A stretch of 64,000 nucleotides of DNA from Macrolepiota albuminosa (GCA_027475525.1 JAMWFC010000114.1:124001-188000); one strand, 5' to 3'; positions 12,140-23,950 are shown, counted from the first letter of the stretch. The notes: generated by a model from the sequence alone, not told the origin. Made by a program: numbers and translations.

Positions 12140-13572
12140 TTACCATGGTGTTCTCCTAACCCTAATGCGCCCTTTGCTTCTCAGAATCCAGATAGTAGTT
12201 TTCATTCCTTGATCTCCAGTCTCGTCGACTTTTACCCTGGCAGTATCAACAACGCGTTCCTCTCCATCATCGTGCTCTTCAAGTTCGTCTTGAGATTGGA
12301 TCCCAATATCCTCTGTGGTGTCATCAGAATTGATGTACTGCTCTGCACTAACCGGTACAAGAGAGCTCCACCCAATAGTCTTCAGTGTTCTGAGCTTCTT
12401 CCCGACCACTAAGCTTGCCTCAAGTTCGCGTCGTCTGATATCAGCGGCGGTCCTGTCAAAGCATTGTCGGCATTCATTCCAGTCCCGCAGTGGAGGCTGT
12501 GGATCTTCTTCCATGACGTGGAAAATGTGCGACGACAAGAGTAAATCGTCAGACAAGAAGACTCCGAGATGTAGGTGCTCGAGATACTTCAGCGGTTTCA
12601 AAGCGGCGGCGTAAGCGTTCTGATATTCAGCATACGGTGAGAACACTCTTCTCGAATACGATCAATCCAGCTCACAGCCATTTTCACAACGTCGTTCTGA
12701 TATTCAGCATACGGTGAGAACACTCTTCTCGAATACGATCAATCCAGCTCACAGCCATTTTCACAACGTCATATAGTCATCAGGAACAGGTGAGTGCATG
12801 GTACAGCTAAGGCTATCCTCGAAACAAGCCCAGCAACATTCGATTTCAATACGTTCAGTGCAGCTAAGGTAAAGATCCACTAGGCAGGGAAATGTTTTTG
12901 CGATGAGGCTAAGAAGTAAGCAGTCTATGCGAGGGAGACTTGAGAGAGTCAATGTCGTCAGATTTTGATAAGTGATGCAGGGCGCCAAGGATGAAAAGAT
13001 ATTAGTAATAGTCGGGTGTTGAGTTGAAAGCCCTTCCTGCGTCAGATCGATAGAGAGCGTCCGCAAATGCGAGAGTGACTGAAGTCGAGCCGGTTTGTGA
13101 GATAAGACCCTGGAAGGTGTATAAAGGTTTCTATCAAATTTAGTACAGTCCCATCATTGACATCTGAGAGCGCATATATTCACTTCACCCACGCAAAACC
13201 ACCGATCGAGCATCCTCCTGCAGGATTTGTGCTTAGTGAGTTGAGTATTTGAAAGATCGCAGACCATTCTTCGCGAGACATCAGGCGTAGGTCATGGAAA
13301 AAGCGACGAAGAGTTAATTGGCGGATAGTTCTTGATGTCAAAGTGAGAGAAGCAATCGACGCAAATTGTTGAGTGTTTGGTTTCAATGAAAGCTGCAAGA
13401 CAAAGAATTCGACAATACGATCGATAAGCTCAACAGGGACTTGTAGAGGTAGCAATTGTCGGTGGTCATCACGTTCACTGCTAGAATATGGTAACTTGAT
13501 TGCGAAACGAGATCGCCAAGGATCGGGGCCAAAAAGCGAAGCTGAGTTTCTCGAATTTCTTCTTGAAGGCAT
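12140..13572 (-). CDS. F-box protein of basidiomycete-expanded type
   Basis: Likely substrate adaptor of an SCF ubiquitin ligase. Starting from ATG 13572 (MPSRRNSRNSASLFGPDPWR), an F-box-like segment follows: LPLQVPVELIDRIVEFFV, then TSRTIRQLTLRRFFHDLRL. After an intron near 13,120-13,183 come leucine-rich stretches (LTTLTLSSLPRIDCLLLSL, FPCLVDLYLSCTERIEIECC). The last exon has KYLEHLHLGVFLSDDLLL, the Cys pair NECRQCFDR, ELEASLVVGKKLRTLKTIGW, and the typical ending TTIWILRSKGRIRVRRTPW before TAA at 12140-12142. A 77-bp tandem duplication (12616-12770) sits at an exon-intron junction, and the frame there needs a splice I cannot fix. An additional upstream exon reaching 13716 is possible. Confidence 0.68.
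12616..12770. repeat. exact 77-bp tandem duplication (copy 1 of 4 such loci)
   Basis: Two identical copies, 12616-12692 and 12693-12769, plus one shared base. On the minus strand each copy contains a possible 56-nt GTGAGC..ATATCAG intron and 21 nt of flanking coding-like sequence. Three unrelated sites in the window show the same period, so an assembly origin is likely. Confidence 0.95.
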
Positions 13573-14326
13573 TTCTGTTTGACGCAGATAACGGTCGGGA
13601 AACAAGCTCTTGCTAGAAACGCGACATACCTCGTCACTCATCACATGATTTACATAGTGGATAATTCCGCCATTTGTCCACGAATTCATTTTGTTGGTCG
13701 TAAACGCGGGTTCCAAGAGTAAGGACGGTTTCGAACATGGCTTTTCTTTGATGCAGAGTCAATGAAGTTGACGGAAGACAACCCCAGCCATACAGCATCT
13801 GGCTTCATACTTCATACTTATGGTATGGACCTTAATGAATATGTATGTATTTTATAATTAGCTACGGACTTAACAGTGTGGTTATTCAGATATAAGCAAG
13901 CTTCCCATGTAGTGGGTGAGGTACTCACATACTTAGCTGTCTTTGCTTGGTCATATGTAGTGCCAACAATAGAAAAAGAGGTAATGGAGGCTTCACTTGC
14001 TTGTGTTTAAATTCCAAAACCATCAGAAAAACAGTAAGGAGCAAGAGGAGACCGATAATCAGGAGCTTAAATTTTTTAAAAAATCAAAAGAAAGTTAATA
14101 GTCTATCACAAGGTATGACCAACATGTACCACGATGGAGGTAGAATGTCACTAAGAGAAACGGTCGGGTAAATCAGACTCCAGGCCTTTACTAAGATTCA
14201 ATAGATTCAATGGACGAATGAGAGTTATCGCTCAACAACCACGCATGGCTTTCCTTCTTTTTCACCGAAGCCTGGCTTCGAGAAGTTATCGTATCAGGAA
14301 AAGCTTATAGTGACTTTGCTCAAGAC
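13573..14326. other. intergenic, nothing firm
   Basis: Upstream flank of the F-box gene and 3' flank of the RTC4-domain gene. A minus-strand open stretch at 13,573-13,716 could be a 5' exon of the F-box gene. The rest is AT-rich without features I recognise. Confidence 0.45.
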
Positions 14327-17300
14327 TCACACGGACCTCTGGTTCTGCTCTCGCGCTCTCTGCAGTGGGAGGATATTCCGGCCACCATCATTCTCATTCG
14401 TCAGAGCCCTGGACTTGCCGCGGGCCTTCGGCGTGTTATCGTCCGAATCAGAAAGTGTCCGCTCACGAGACCGCGTCTGCGAAGAAGACGAGGTAGGGAC
14501 GATAAATACCATATCATCCTCATTCATGTCCATGTTAAGAATCTTGCTCTTTCCACGTCGTTTTTTCTGATTCTGGCCATGTTTCACTTCCCCCGTATCC
14601 AAGTCATTGTCAGCAGAGCTCCCGCTGCTGGAGCAGAGGTTGATGTCAACAGCGGAACGAGCGAGGACCACTGCTTTTCTGGGAGTCTCGTCCATGTCCG
14701 TGTGTCGCAGGTTTAATGTGCTGCGAGATGGCAGAGGCCGAAGCTTTTGGCCCGGAATGGGTGTCTTGTCGACATTTCTTTTGGTGACATGAGAAGAAGT
14801 GACAGACGGCAATGGTCGAGGCTTCCCTCGCGAACCTTCAGGGTGCTGTGTTGTATCTTCAATGCTGCCGTCACTTGCGAGGTGTGTGAGGGTACCACTT
14901 TGAGATGTAAGGTGATGAGACTTTCGACAATCTTGACGGGATCCAAGAACATCATCACTATCTGTATCGCCCACAGAAGTAGCTATCTCGATATCAGTAA
15001 CACTGGTGGTGCCGGTACCTTTACCGAGAGGTCTTGGCTTGGGACGAGCTTTTGACGCTTGTGGGGATGGCTCAACTCTGGTATCCGATCTCTTTCCTCT
15101 CTTCTTCCGCACTCTAGTCTTTACAGGTTCCTGCTTCTCTACTTCCCTTGTCTTCTCCATCTGCTCCTGATACTCGACCTCGGCTATTTCATCCACATCC
15201 AGCTGCTGCCGCCTCTTCATCGCCCTCTTCATAACAATCATGTCAGCGGCACCCAGTTTAGAATCGTCTTGGACTCCTTCGTCCTCTTCTCCTTCGTCTA
15301 CAGGAAACATACACACACCATAATTTGCACTCTCTCGCAAGATTTTGACAGCATCTCTCATTTGACCCTCGTCTAGATCCATATCCTGCATAATCAATCG
15401 CACACCGATTTCGGGAACCAGGATACGTTGTAGGAACTCGCTTGCCGTCAGAGGAGATACCAAGTCTGGATCAATCGAAGCAAGTGGGAACAAGTCGTAC
15501 AATATTTGGTGGATGATGACCGATCCCATTTCGCCGTAGCTACAGATAGGCTTACCACGGATGTATTCAACAAAAGGAATAAAGCACTCACTATCCAGGT
15601 TGCATCTTTTCGAAGTTGGCAAATTGTCCGCGAACCCCTGCGACGGCCCTCGTCCCCTTCACTCTCACCTCTTCTAGTGCTTCCTTCCAAAAAACGCATC
15701 GCGCTCTGGGCCAGCTATCTCCACTATCCAACATATCAGAATCTACCCCGCCATTGTCCTCAATAATAGCGCGTAACGCGCCCTTCATCTTCCGCACACG
15801 TTTGCCGAGCTCAGACCAATTGATCGCCTTGGGCCAGCCTTTGCGCTCAGCTTCTGGCAGCATTTGACTCTCAAAGCGGTGACGTTGGCAAACATCGATA
15901 TAAACGGTAAAAGGCGCCGTTCGTCCAAAGCGATTCCCTGGCCGGGGCTCAGGGCGCGACTTTTTCGCTGCAGTTCCCAGTAAGCGCTTGAGCTGAGCGG
16001 TAGGCTCAGAAGGGAGAGGTGTGTCGCAATAAGGACAAAGAGTTTTGGGGTCAATTTCTAGTGTCACAATCAGAAGAGAGTATGGTGGATATAGATAGGT
16101 TCAATGTACCTTGTTCTGCGTCCTCTTCCTCTAGGTCATTCTTCTTCAATTTTTTCGAGGCTGACTCTTCATAAGTTCCCGAGGAGGAACGTTTGAGATC
16201 GGACGGTCCAGCCATCAATGATGTCGATCCCATGCTATTCAATACCTGTGGGCTTAAAGGGAACGGTTGAGCTCTTGTTACATCCTTCTTTTGAGGTGTT
16301 ATGTCGCTCGGCGACGATGGCGACCTAACGCTATGAAGTTGCATGCTCATAGGAAATGGTTGAGCCTTGGGTGCAGCATTCTTTCGAGGTGCTTTGTCTG
16401 ACGACCGCTATGAAGTTGCATGCTCATAGGAAATGGTTGAGCCTTGGGTGCAGCATTCTTTCGAGGTGCTTTGTCTGACGACTGATGTCATTGAGTCCCT
16501 GTACATCCATAGGAAATGGATGTATACGAGACATATTAGCCCCTTGTGGTCCTTCATTGTCATCCAAAGCATCGGAGGACACGATGGTTCGATGCGAGCT
16601 ACCAGAATTATGTCGTCGCCGAACCTTCGTTTCTTCCGACTCTATCTTCTTCTTCGGGACGGGTGCTGAAGTTTGAGTCGTAACTATCCTTTCAGAGATA
16701 TTTCTCATTCCCGCACGTTTCTTTACAGGCACATGTTCTTGTGATCCTAGAGGATCAAGTGAGGGGAACTTCGATGGGGCCCTTGGGGATAAAGAGGGAA
16801 AGGCTTTAGCTTTTAGCTTCACAGCAGGAGATGGGCTTCCAAGAACATCGTTATCTGGGACTATTAGAGGCGAAATATTAGGGAAAGAGCGACTGGGTGT
16901 ACCAGATATAGTCATGCGACGCGCTGGAGAGCTTAAAGGGCTGAGTGCGGGCAAGGCCTGAGGAACTGTCGAAGCTTTACGCCTCAATGGACGAGGTTTT
17001 GGACGAGTAGATTCGAGCGTTGCATCGACGTGTACCTGTGCTGTGCATTGTCGCCGACCACTTGGAGACCGATGACGAATTGTACGCACGGGGCTACGTT
17101 CCCGATGTGCATTGGTCTGAGGTGGCTTATATGGTAGAGCTGGCTTCCTACTGTGAGATGCTTGCGCAACCTCATGCTCTTTGAGTATGGGTAACTGGGA
17201 CGAAGAGCTGTCGAGCGCGTAAGCATCATCACCCTGAGGCGGCTTAATCTTGCTGAATTTTAAGAATTTCAGCACGTCTGATTTATTCTGAGAAGACGGG

Positions 17301-17662
17301 GGAAGGTTGTGGTAGACTCTTTTCTCGTCCAAGTATATATCCTTTCTACCCGTTTTGTCCTCAACGACTACAGATCCGGCACGTGAACTAGCACGCGAGG
17401 AGGGGGGCAATATGTCGAGCTCGTCCGCGCTATCGTAGTCTGGAGTCATAGCAAGCTTTTTCTTCTCCTTTAAAGCTGGCTTGGTTTTTGTTTTTTTCGT
17501 AGTTTTACTAAAGCTAGACCCAAGATCCTCGGCTGCCATACCTATTCGACGCGAGTGGACAGCTTTCGACTGAGGCGGTGGAGGTCGTGATGTCATGCGA
17601 AGTTTGGGATTGTCTGAATGACTCATCGTGTTCCATGAAGAACTCGTGAAGAGATTCTCCAT
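14327..17662 (-). CDS. RTC4-domain protein (restriction of telomere capping 4-like)
   Basis: The RTC4-like domain was named from a yeast gene affecting telomere capping; its biochemical role is unknown. The long first exon (to about 16,424) is a disordered Ser/Pro/Lys-rich region starting MENLFTSSSWNTMSHSD. Downstream exons carry the conserved domain: LCPYCDTPLP, VYIDVCQRHRFESQMLPEAE, RKGWPKAINWSELGKRV, VRGQFANFEKMQPG, then YYGEMGSVIIHQILYDLFP and EFLQRILVPEIGVRLIMQD. The intron before YGEMG (GTGAGTGC..CTGTAG) restores QPGYYGEMGS. The C-terminus is acidic then basic and low complexity, possibly nuclear. An exact 77-bp tandem duplication (16329-16482) lies where the first exon should join the second. 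Removing one copy alone does not restore the frame, so the model there is uncertain. Confidence 0.8.
16329..16482. repeat. exact 77-bp tandem duplication (copy 2 of 4 such loci)
   Basis: Two identical 77-bp copies (16329-16405, 16406-16482) inside the RTC4-domain gene. The surrounding coding sequence also has weak internal repeats of a PFP(M/L)..Q motif, which might have complicated assembly. Confidence 0.95.
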
Positions 17663-17863
17663 TGAGATTGTCTATCGTGTAACGATGGCTATGACGCGAA
17701 AAATCCAGGTGGTGGCCATAGTCACGTGATAGTCATGGTTCTGTCAGGTGTACGCGTGGTTTGGAACGCGGACAGCTTTACAGTCTGGTTACAGAAAAGC
17801 ACAGCAGGTAAGAAAATACGCCGTCTGAACTATAGACTACATCTCATCATGATGTATTCGTGG

Positions 17864-18920
17864 CTATTGTGTAGCACTATCTGCTGAGGATGTAGGCTGT
17901 ATCTCAGCCTTCCATCCCACAATTTCTTTACCATTTGTATCTTGAACATTGAGAAAGAATTCAGGGGGTATAATTCCATCTCGTCCTTCACTGAGCACTA
18001 CTCCGTTATCAGAAAGGAAGAACTCGATGCCAGCATCCAAGGCTTTTGGAACGTCAAGAAATATGAGAATCTGTGAGCTATTCCTCATGCCTTGACGAAT
18101 CATAAGATGGGTGGCAGCCAAAGCTCGGATGACGATACTCACCACTAATGACACCGTTACCTGGAATGCCTTGAGAAAAATGAATGTGGTTTCGTGTCAT
18201 TTTTGATAGACCCTGTCGAGCTGATGGGCAGTAAGTAGATAGAAATGGAACAGAGATATAAAACGCACCGATAAACTTCCATGCTTGTCTTGTCGTCCCG
18301 TGCACGGCGACCCCGGTTGGTATATCTTTCACCGACAGTATGGGGGTAAGTTCCAACTTGATCGTCTATAAACATAAGGAGATGTATGCAAGTATGTCGA
18401 GGTAATATGATAGAAGGACGTACCTTTATTGAGTGTCCTTGATTGGCCCGGATCCACCACTCCCCTGCATCTTCCTTCAAATCATACCGTTTCTTCGAGT
18501 CCGCCTGCACAAGTTCCTGCAGCCCCGCTATATCGAGTTCTTGACCTTTGCCCTTCAAGTTTTCCAGCTAATCAACTAAATAATCAGTACCCTTCCAATG
18601 ATGCGGATTCGAGAACGCACCAGATCCTTCACTTTTACGTAACCATCTGGGCGCATCGAAAGCCTCTCATGCTGTGCACCGTGTCGCAGCAACCATGATA
18701 TCGTTTTGGACAAACGAACAGCAGGTGGATCCTTCTCGAGACCCCGGAGTCCAGCTGACTGGTGTCCACCACCCTGCTTGCGACTTCCTCCGCCCCCACC
18801 TCTTTTCTTCTGTCCTTTCTCTTGTTTCTTTCGAGACATTGTCGATGCATTTCGTTGGGCCTGCATGGGCTGTGACTCAGATATTATCTCTGTTGGTATT
18901 GGTGTCTCAGCCGCTGACAT
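17864..18920 (-). CDS. TPT1: tRNA 2'-phosphotransferase
   Basis: Removes the 2'-phosphate left at the splice junction of ligated tRNAs, using NAD+ and giving ADP-ribose 1'',2''-cyclic phosphate. From ATG 18920 (MSAAETPIPTE) there is a Lys/Gly-rich lead (KKRGGGGGSRKQGGG), then the KptA/Tpt1 core: AVRLSKTISWLLRHGAQHE, RPDGYVKVKDL, GEWWIRANQGHSIK, GVAVHGTTRQAWKFI, GLSKMTRNHIHFSQGIP, ILIFLDVPKALDAGIEFFLS, NGVVLSEGRDGIIPPEFF. The H/R residues of the RLSKTISWLLRH, RANQGHS and HGT blocks expected to contact NAD+ and phosphate are all present. Small introns separate the blocks, and the stop TAG is at 17864-17866. The window also holds an intron-bearing tRNA gene, a substrate type for this pathway, but that is not a linkage claim. 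Confidence 0.92.
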
Positions 18921-19357
18921 GGTCCGACTTCGTTTTAAGGCGAGACGATGGAGGGTTACAGAACGAGTGAAAATGAGGCGCAACAGTTTAGCTTTTCCCT
19001 ATCGAAGGTATAGGAAGTTTTATCTTGAGTATATGTCAAGTGAGAGAGTCATTCATTTCAAAGGTTAGAGAGTTGCTCACCAATAGCGTTAGCTTCAAGT
19101 TAAGTCGTTCGAAAATGATTGATGGAGTGATCGGACGTCCGATCAAAATTCTACCGTAGGAGACCAAACATATGCATATCGTTATTTTTCTTCGAGCCAA
19201 CCCCAACTGTAATCTCCGACACTGGAAGGAAAAAGCACATATCCCTCCTGAACAAGCGGTATCAATGCATACAAGGGCCTCCATGCGGATTATTTATTCC
19301 CGTCTTTTTGTCCAGCCCAATTCTAAAGAAAAATAAGCTGAGATGCCGTAACTTCCA

Positions 19358-20018
19358 TCAAGCTTTTTTCTCCACAGGGGAGTCTATCCTTCTACCCCTA
19401 GCAGGACACGACCCATCAGCATACAGCGCTCCTACCCCAGCTGCCAAGCCATCCACCAAAAGCATCCGCGAACGGGAGAAGAGATCATACGCCTCCGCAG
19501 TGTTGCTCGCACAAATCTTGTCCGTGAAGCTTGCCCACACCGCGGTGCCATCACAAATGCTCTGTACCACAACCTCCTCCGTGTAAGTCAGCACGAGTCC
19601 TCCCACGTTAATCGGTCCATTATCCAGCGTGAAGCGCTGGAGGAGCCGGTCGGGCGTCCTGCTGAAGTCGATAAGGCGTTCTGTGTATATCGTGCTACTG
19701 AAGTTGGCAGTGCGCGCTGCACCGATGGTATTATCGCTGCCCGTTGTGGAAAGCAGAGGGCCAGTCTATGATGTTTTAGCGCGGCGAACACAAAAAGTAT
19801 ACAAACTTCTGCAGAATCATACTCACATACCATTCAGAGTCGAAAAACGACCCTGTTGCGTTGAGAAATGTTTGCGCGGGGACGGTAAACCGGAATGTAC
19901 TTGCTACGAAGACAGGCTCCAAGTCTTCTGGACATTCGTCGTAATTCGCGTGCAGAGATGGCTCTGCAATGGCGGACACAGCGAAGGTGGCCAACAAAAG
20001 ATACGTGATTGAAAGCAT
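19358..20018 (-). CDS. small secreted protein of unknown function
   Basis: The ATG at 20018 opens a classic signal peptide (MLSITYLLLATFAVSAIAEP). The predicted mature part has few cysteines (YDECPEDLEPV, QSICDGTAVW, DKICASNTAEAYDL, DGSCPARGRR). One intron (about 19,766-19,827, GTGAGTATG..CATAG) joins SEWY to TGPLLSTTGSDNTIG. The stop TGA is at 19358-19360. I do not recognise the family. It is most likely a secreted or cell-surface protein of limited phylogenetic spread; the cysteine content does not resemble hydrophobins or cerato-platanins. Confidence 0.6.
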
Positions 20019-20900
20019 GAAATTCTGAGCACAAAGACAATGAACAGCAAACAGCAGGAAGAGCAAGTGCGGTTTTTAAAGCTATGGATCTCGAGGATAC
20101 TTGAAATGCATAAAAAGCTTGTACTTTTGGCCTGAATTCAAAGTCGAACAATTTCCCAGAGCTATACGGCTTATGTGAGCGCATAGAGTCCTCGGCCCCT
20201 AGGGTATCGTGGAGAAAAGGACGTGTCCCAGTCCAGCTGAGGGTTTCTTGTTTCTTATTGTTGATCATGAATTTCAAAGTTGGATAAAAATACCAAAGCA
20301 ACACGATACAACTCGCGCATTCATACGATGTCCAGGAGATTGGAGACTGGGAACAGAGGCTGCTAATCACGGGTAGGAATTACAGCATCGGACTAGTAAC
20401 AGACATCAGCACTTGATCTAGAAAGCATAAAGGATACCCGCTGTGGCGAGCCTCGAGGCGACCTCGAAGGCATATGAGCACTTACCCAAAAAAAGAATGA
20501 ATGAGTATTTGCCGAGCTGTATGATACCAGTAATTACAACGAACCACATGGCTGAAAAAAAAACGAGGGGAAAAAAGTCAATCAGAATCCTTTCCTATTC
20601 CGACATACGCGTGGTCTCAGCCATTTTGTCGAATGTAGAAAGAGAAAAAAAAGGAGAAAGAGCAAGGAAGAGACGTCGGACATAAGATGGAAAAAGTCGA
20701 GTACCAAAAACCCGAGAGGGAGCGCAAGTGGAAGCGCTCTTCCAAAAAGAAAAAAAAAGGAAAAGTGTAAACTCACGCGGGGCAGCCAAAGATGAACAAC
20801 GCACGGACTCATGACCGTGGCGGTTTAGGTTCCCACTATGGAAATGACTGGCAGTTCCAGAGCCTCCTCCACTCTGTGTAACGGGTCACAGTATAGTAAC

Positions 20901-20988
20901 GATGTTTGTTCTACATAATGGGACAGGTACTTAGTCCATTCGTCGAGTGCAATTCCGACGTGTTCCATTTTAGGCAAAACGTTACATG
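20901..20988 (+). repeat. dispersed direct repeat, copy 1
   Basis: About 88 bp that recurs at 21953-22025 with two small internal indels (the second copy lacks 'cat' and a 10-12 bp segment) and otherwise near-identical sequence through GGCAAAACGTTACATG. The pair flanks about 1 kb containing the tRNA-Lys gene. It may be the ends of a small element or a local duplication. Confidence 0.8.
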
Positions 20989-21075
20989 GACTCATTGATG
21001 GCAATTAAAACGGGAATGAGAGCACTTCAGGAATTACCGGACCATCAGGTGGGGACTACTAGAGAGAGCGGGCGC

Positions 21076-21107
21076 AGGTGAGACCTATCCCCAAGGGAGT
21101 CTCACCT
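21076..21107 (+). other. perfect stem-loop upstream of tRNA gene
   Basis: A 9-bp perfect inverted repeat (AGGTGAGAC / GTCTCACCT) encloses a smaller TCCC/GGGA stem. It lies about 105 bp 5' of the tRNA-Lys gene. No known RNA family is recognised. Confidence 0.5.
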
Positions 21108-21211
21108 CGACGACCAATCTCTAGGTAAGTGTGCATCTCCGTCAGCAGGGAGCACCCGAGCGCAGGGTTAGGGGAAATACTATAACTAATTACAGTGTAC
21201 TCTAGTATCTA

Positions 21212-21312
21212 GCCCGCCTAGCTCAATCGGCCAGAGCGTCAGACTTTTAAGACGCATATCGATTCGTCCGAAGTGCATCTGAAGGCTGCGAGTTCGACCC
21301 TCGCGGTGGGCT
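21212..21312 (+). tRNA. tRNA-Lys(UUU) with 27-nt intron
   Basis: The cloverleaf can be drawn by eye. The acceptor stem is GCCCGCC/GGTGGGC and the D-arm GCTC..GAGC. The anticodon stem is TCAGA/TCTGA with loop CTTTTA|A, giving anticodon TTT at 21246-21248. The T-arm is GCGAG-TTCGACC-CTCGC, and the discriminator base T is at 21312. A 27-nt intron (21250-21276) sits after position 37, the canonical site for nuclear pre-tRNA introns. The mature length is 74 nt before CCA. Its 3' 15 nt plus CCA match the primer binding site of the gypsy element at 39,778-50,935 exactly. Confidence 0.93.
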
Positions 21313-21952
21313 ATTCGTGTATGTCCTCGAATTTTTTTTCTCCTTCCCCTATTCATAAATAGGACCACTCACTCACCGCAGATCAAGGAAAGGGTAAAGA
21401 AATGCTTAATTGCGTGTGTGTGGGGGTCATTGATTGGGTTCATTTAGGAGCGCAAATCCGAGGTGCATTCTTGGGAGAATTCTATCTACCTTGGTCTGGT
21501 CAAAATTCTGATGAAAATTAGTTAGTAGTATGTATCTTTTGGTTGATGGTTGGCCGCGAGACCTTGGGTATAAGGTTCTCTGAATGCATGTCGACGACTG
21601 TATGCAATTTTTCAACTAAGCCAAGGTAAATACCATGGCTTCCAGTATTTTCGCGATTCTTCGGACCAAGTTGCTGCAAGCAAGACAGGAGCATGATTCA
21701 TTTGAGGGTGAAAGAAAGCATGGTGAGAATATGTATGATATTCTTGAGCTGAGCAGTAACTATATTACAGACACTTCAATAGAACTTTGTCAGCCCAGAG
21801 GTTTCGTTGAAACATCTATGTACAATCTTACCCTCCTTGTATGAATGAACGATGGTAGCCTGAAACCCCAGTGGAAGGGTGGGTGGACGCGGAACCTGAC
21901 AACTCAAATATCTAGTAAATGAAAGTTCCTTCGCATTTTCAGCGAAAAAAAT

Positions 21953-22025
21953 GATGTTTGTTCTAATGGGACAGGTTCGTCGAGTGCAATTCCGACGTGT
22001 TCCATTTTAGGCAAAACGTTACATG
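21953..22025 (+). repeat. dispersed direct repeat, copy 2
   Basis: Second copy of the repeat at 20901-20988, shorter by about 15 bp through two gaps and otherwise nearly identical, in the same orientation. Confidence 0.8.
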
Positions 22026-22253
22026 ATTGTAGTTCTTTGGATGAAGCGCATGAGTGATGAAGATCAGCTGGAGCAACAACTAAAAACAGATCCACATTCT
22101 CTTTTGCCTTTGAGGAGATCTACATCGTGGCGTAGACACACAAACGTACCACAACAATCAACAGGGTTAGTATTCACGAGAATGTCCCAAACTCAATAAT
22201 ACAAAAAAAAAAATAACCGTCCAGTACTAAATTTCCTTTTCACTCCCCCACGA

Positions 22254-23451
22254 TCAAAGATACTTCATGAACCACTCAACCGTCGACTTAAAAGCGCCTT
22301 CCTTGCCAGTTTTAACCTTAACATCACTCATATCCCCACGAACCGCGAAACCATGCGTGCATCCCTCGAAAAACATGCGCTTGTACCCCGGGAGGAACTT
22401 GCCGCCGCCCAAGATCTTGTCGGCTTGGGTTTGGGCGTCGGGCGGGAACATCTGGTCGGTTGTGCATGTGTTGAGCAGTAACGGGGCTTTTGCCTTCTCC
22501 GAGTATTTCTATGGGAAGAGTAGAGTGGAGGTGAGGTGAGGTGAGTTTAAGGTGTAGAAAAGAGGAGGGAGAAGAAGCGGACCTCGAGGTCTTCGGGGAC
22601 TTGGAGAAGGGAGGGGTGGGACGTGGCTGCTACTTGGATGGCGCCGTCGAATGCGAGGTCGAAGACGTAGCGGCCTAGATATATAGGCGGGGTTATTGAT
22701 ATGGGTTTGTTTCTTGATTTTGTTTCTTTTTTGGAGAAAGGAGAAGACGTACCTCCGAAGCAGTAGCCGGTCGCAGCGAACGCGACGATGCCTTGGTGTT
22801 TCAAAGCAGTGATGACCTTGTCGAGTGCGGGGCGAGTGACGTCCGCGCCGTGTTTTCCGAGCCAGACTCCGAGGTCGAAATTGGACTATAGACAGACGAA
22901 GGCGGTGTTATGTACCCAAGGATGGATGGAAAATACGCCGATGATACTCACGCCGGGGTTGAGTGCATCGGCCGGGATGGGGTCGTCCATCAGATAGTCA
23001 GGGACGATAACCTAGGTCGTGTCGTGGATCAGCGTGAGTCTCGATGTTTTTCAGTCGGGAGGTTATGGGCACCTTGAAGCCGTTTTTCGCGAAAGAGTCG
23101 GCTAGGAGCTACCATCGGGTGGTTGGGTAAACAAAAAGTGGAGAGCAAGGATAGAGATTGCTTGCGTACTTGGGAGTTGATGAGCTGAGGACCAAAGACA
23201 TCCGTCAAGAGGAGCACGACTTTGTCCTTTGGGAAGTCCACGGTAGGAGTGGCGACGTAGGATTTGACGCCGCCGATTGTCTCCCATTTGCCTATGGGAT
23301 ATCTATCTAATCTGATCTCGACGTTCTTTTGAGATTACCTTCAGGAGTACCCTCGTGGATAACGCCTGAGTTAGATATGCTCTGATCAGCCAAGGTAAGA
23401 GTTTCATGGGAAGAGCTACGAACCAGAAACACAGTCTTTGCACAAGCTCAT
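22254..23451 (-). CDS. dienelactone hydrolase family protein
   Basis: An alpha/beta hydrolase of the carboxymethylenebutenolidase family, which opens dienelactones in aromatic ring catabolism. Fungal members are many and often of unproven substrate. The ATG at 23451 gives MSLCKDCVSG, then short exons: VIHEGTPEG, KWETIGGVKSYVATPT, DFPKDKVVLLLTDVFGPQL, VIVPDYLMDDPIPADALN, SNFDLGVWLGKHGAD. The nucleophile block FAATGYCFGG carries the Cys. The final exon has NTCTTDQMFPPDAQTQAD (Asp) and FEGCTHGFAVRGD (His), completing the C-D-H triad. The end is VEWFMKYL, stop TGA 22254-22256. Seven or so small introns. No signal peptide, so probably cytosolic. Confidence 0.9.
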
Positions 23452-23950
23452 GATTGAGGAGAGAGATCAGGACAAGATAGATTCCCATCAAACAATCGGG
23501 TGTATCTTATATACATTGTTGTGTAAGAGTGATTAGATAAAGAAACCTCTACAAAAAGCACAATTTTCCCTCGGTCTAGAGAAATGGGTTGGATGACATA
23601 CCTCGCTCCCACGCAATATTTGTGGTGACATCCAGCAGGACTTGTTGTCGACCAGGGACGTGAGGTTTGGTCGGGAATCGGAATTTAGCAAGTGATGAGG
23701 GTCTAATCACCGTCGGTCGTCCCTGTAACTGGATTCGGAAAGGGATCCACGAATAAGCGCCCCTGGACGATGCACCTGAATTTGGACGCACACGACGTGC
23801 GAGTAGGGTGGAGTGGTGCCACGTAAAGAGGATCTAATCACGGGATGGGATCAGCGGGATGCATGGAAAATTGAGATGAATGATGGCGGAGATTGAACTG
23901 GTTATCAGAAATGGGTGGGCGGTGATTGGGCGATAACTGCCAGCTCGTCC
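23452..23950. promoter_or_regulatory. divergent intergenic region between hydrolase and GATA-factor genes
   Basis: About 500 bp shared as 5' flank by the minus-strand dienelactone hydrolase and the plus-strand GATA factor. GATA-like tetramers occur, but no clustered palindromic binding site is obvious by eye. No other feature is seen. Confidence 0.4.

Noticed and set aside
13180..13716. F-box gene start at 13716
   Set aside because: The upstream part does not resemble family N-termini and may include an intron; the ATG at 13572 gives a sensible start.
16329..16482. Adaptive internal duplication in the RTC4-domain protein
   Set aside because: The copy is exact, not a multiple of three, and has the same 77-bp period as three unrelated sites; an assembly cause is more likely.
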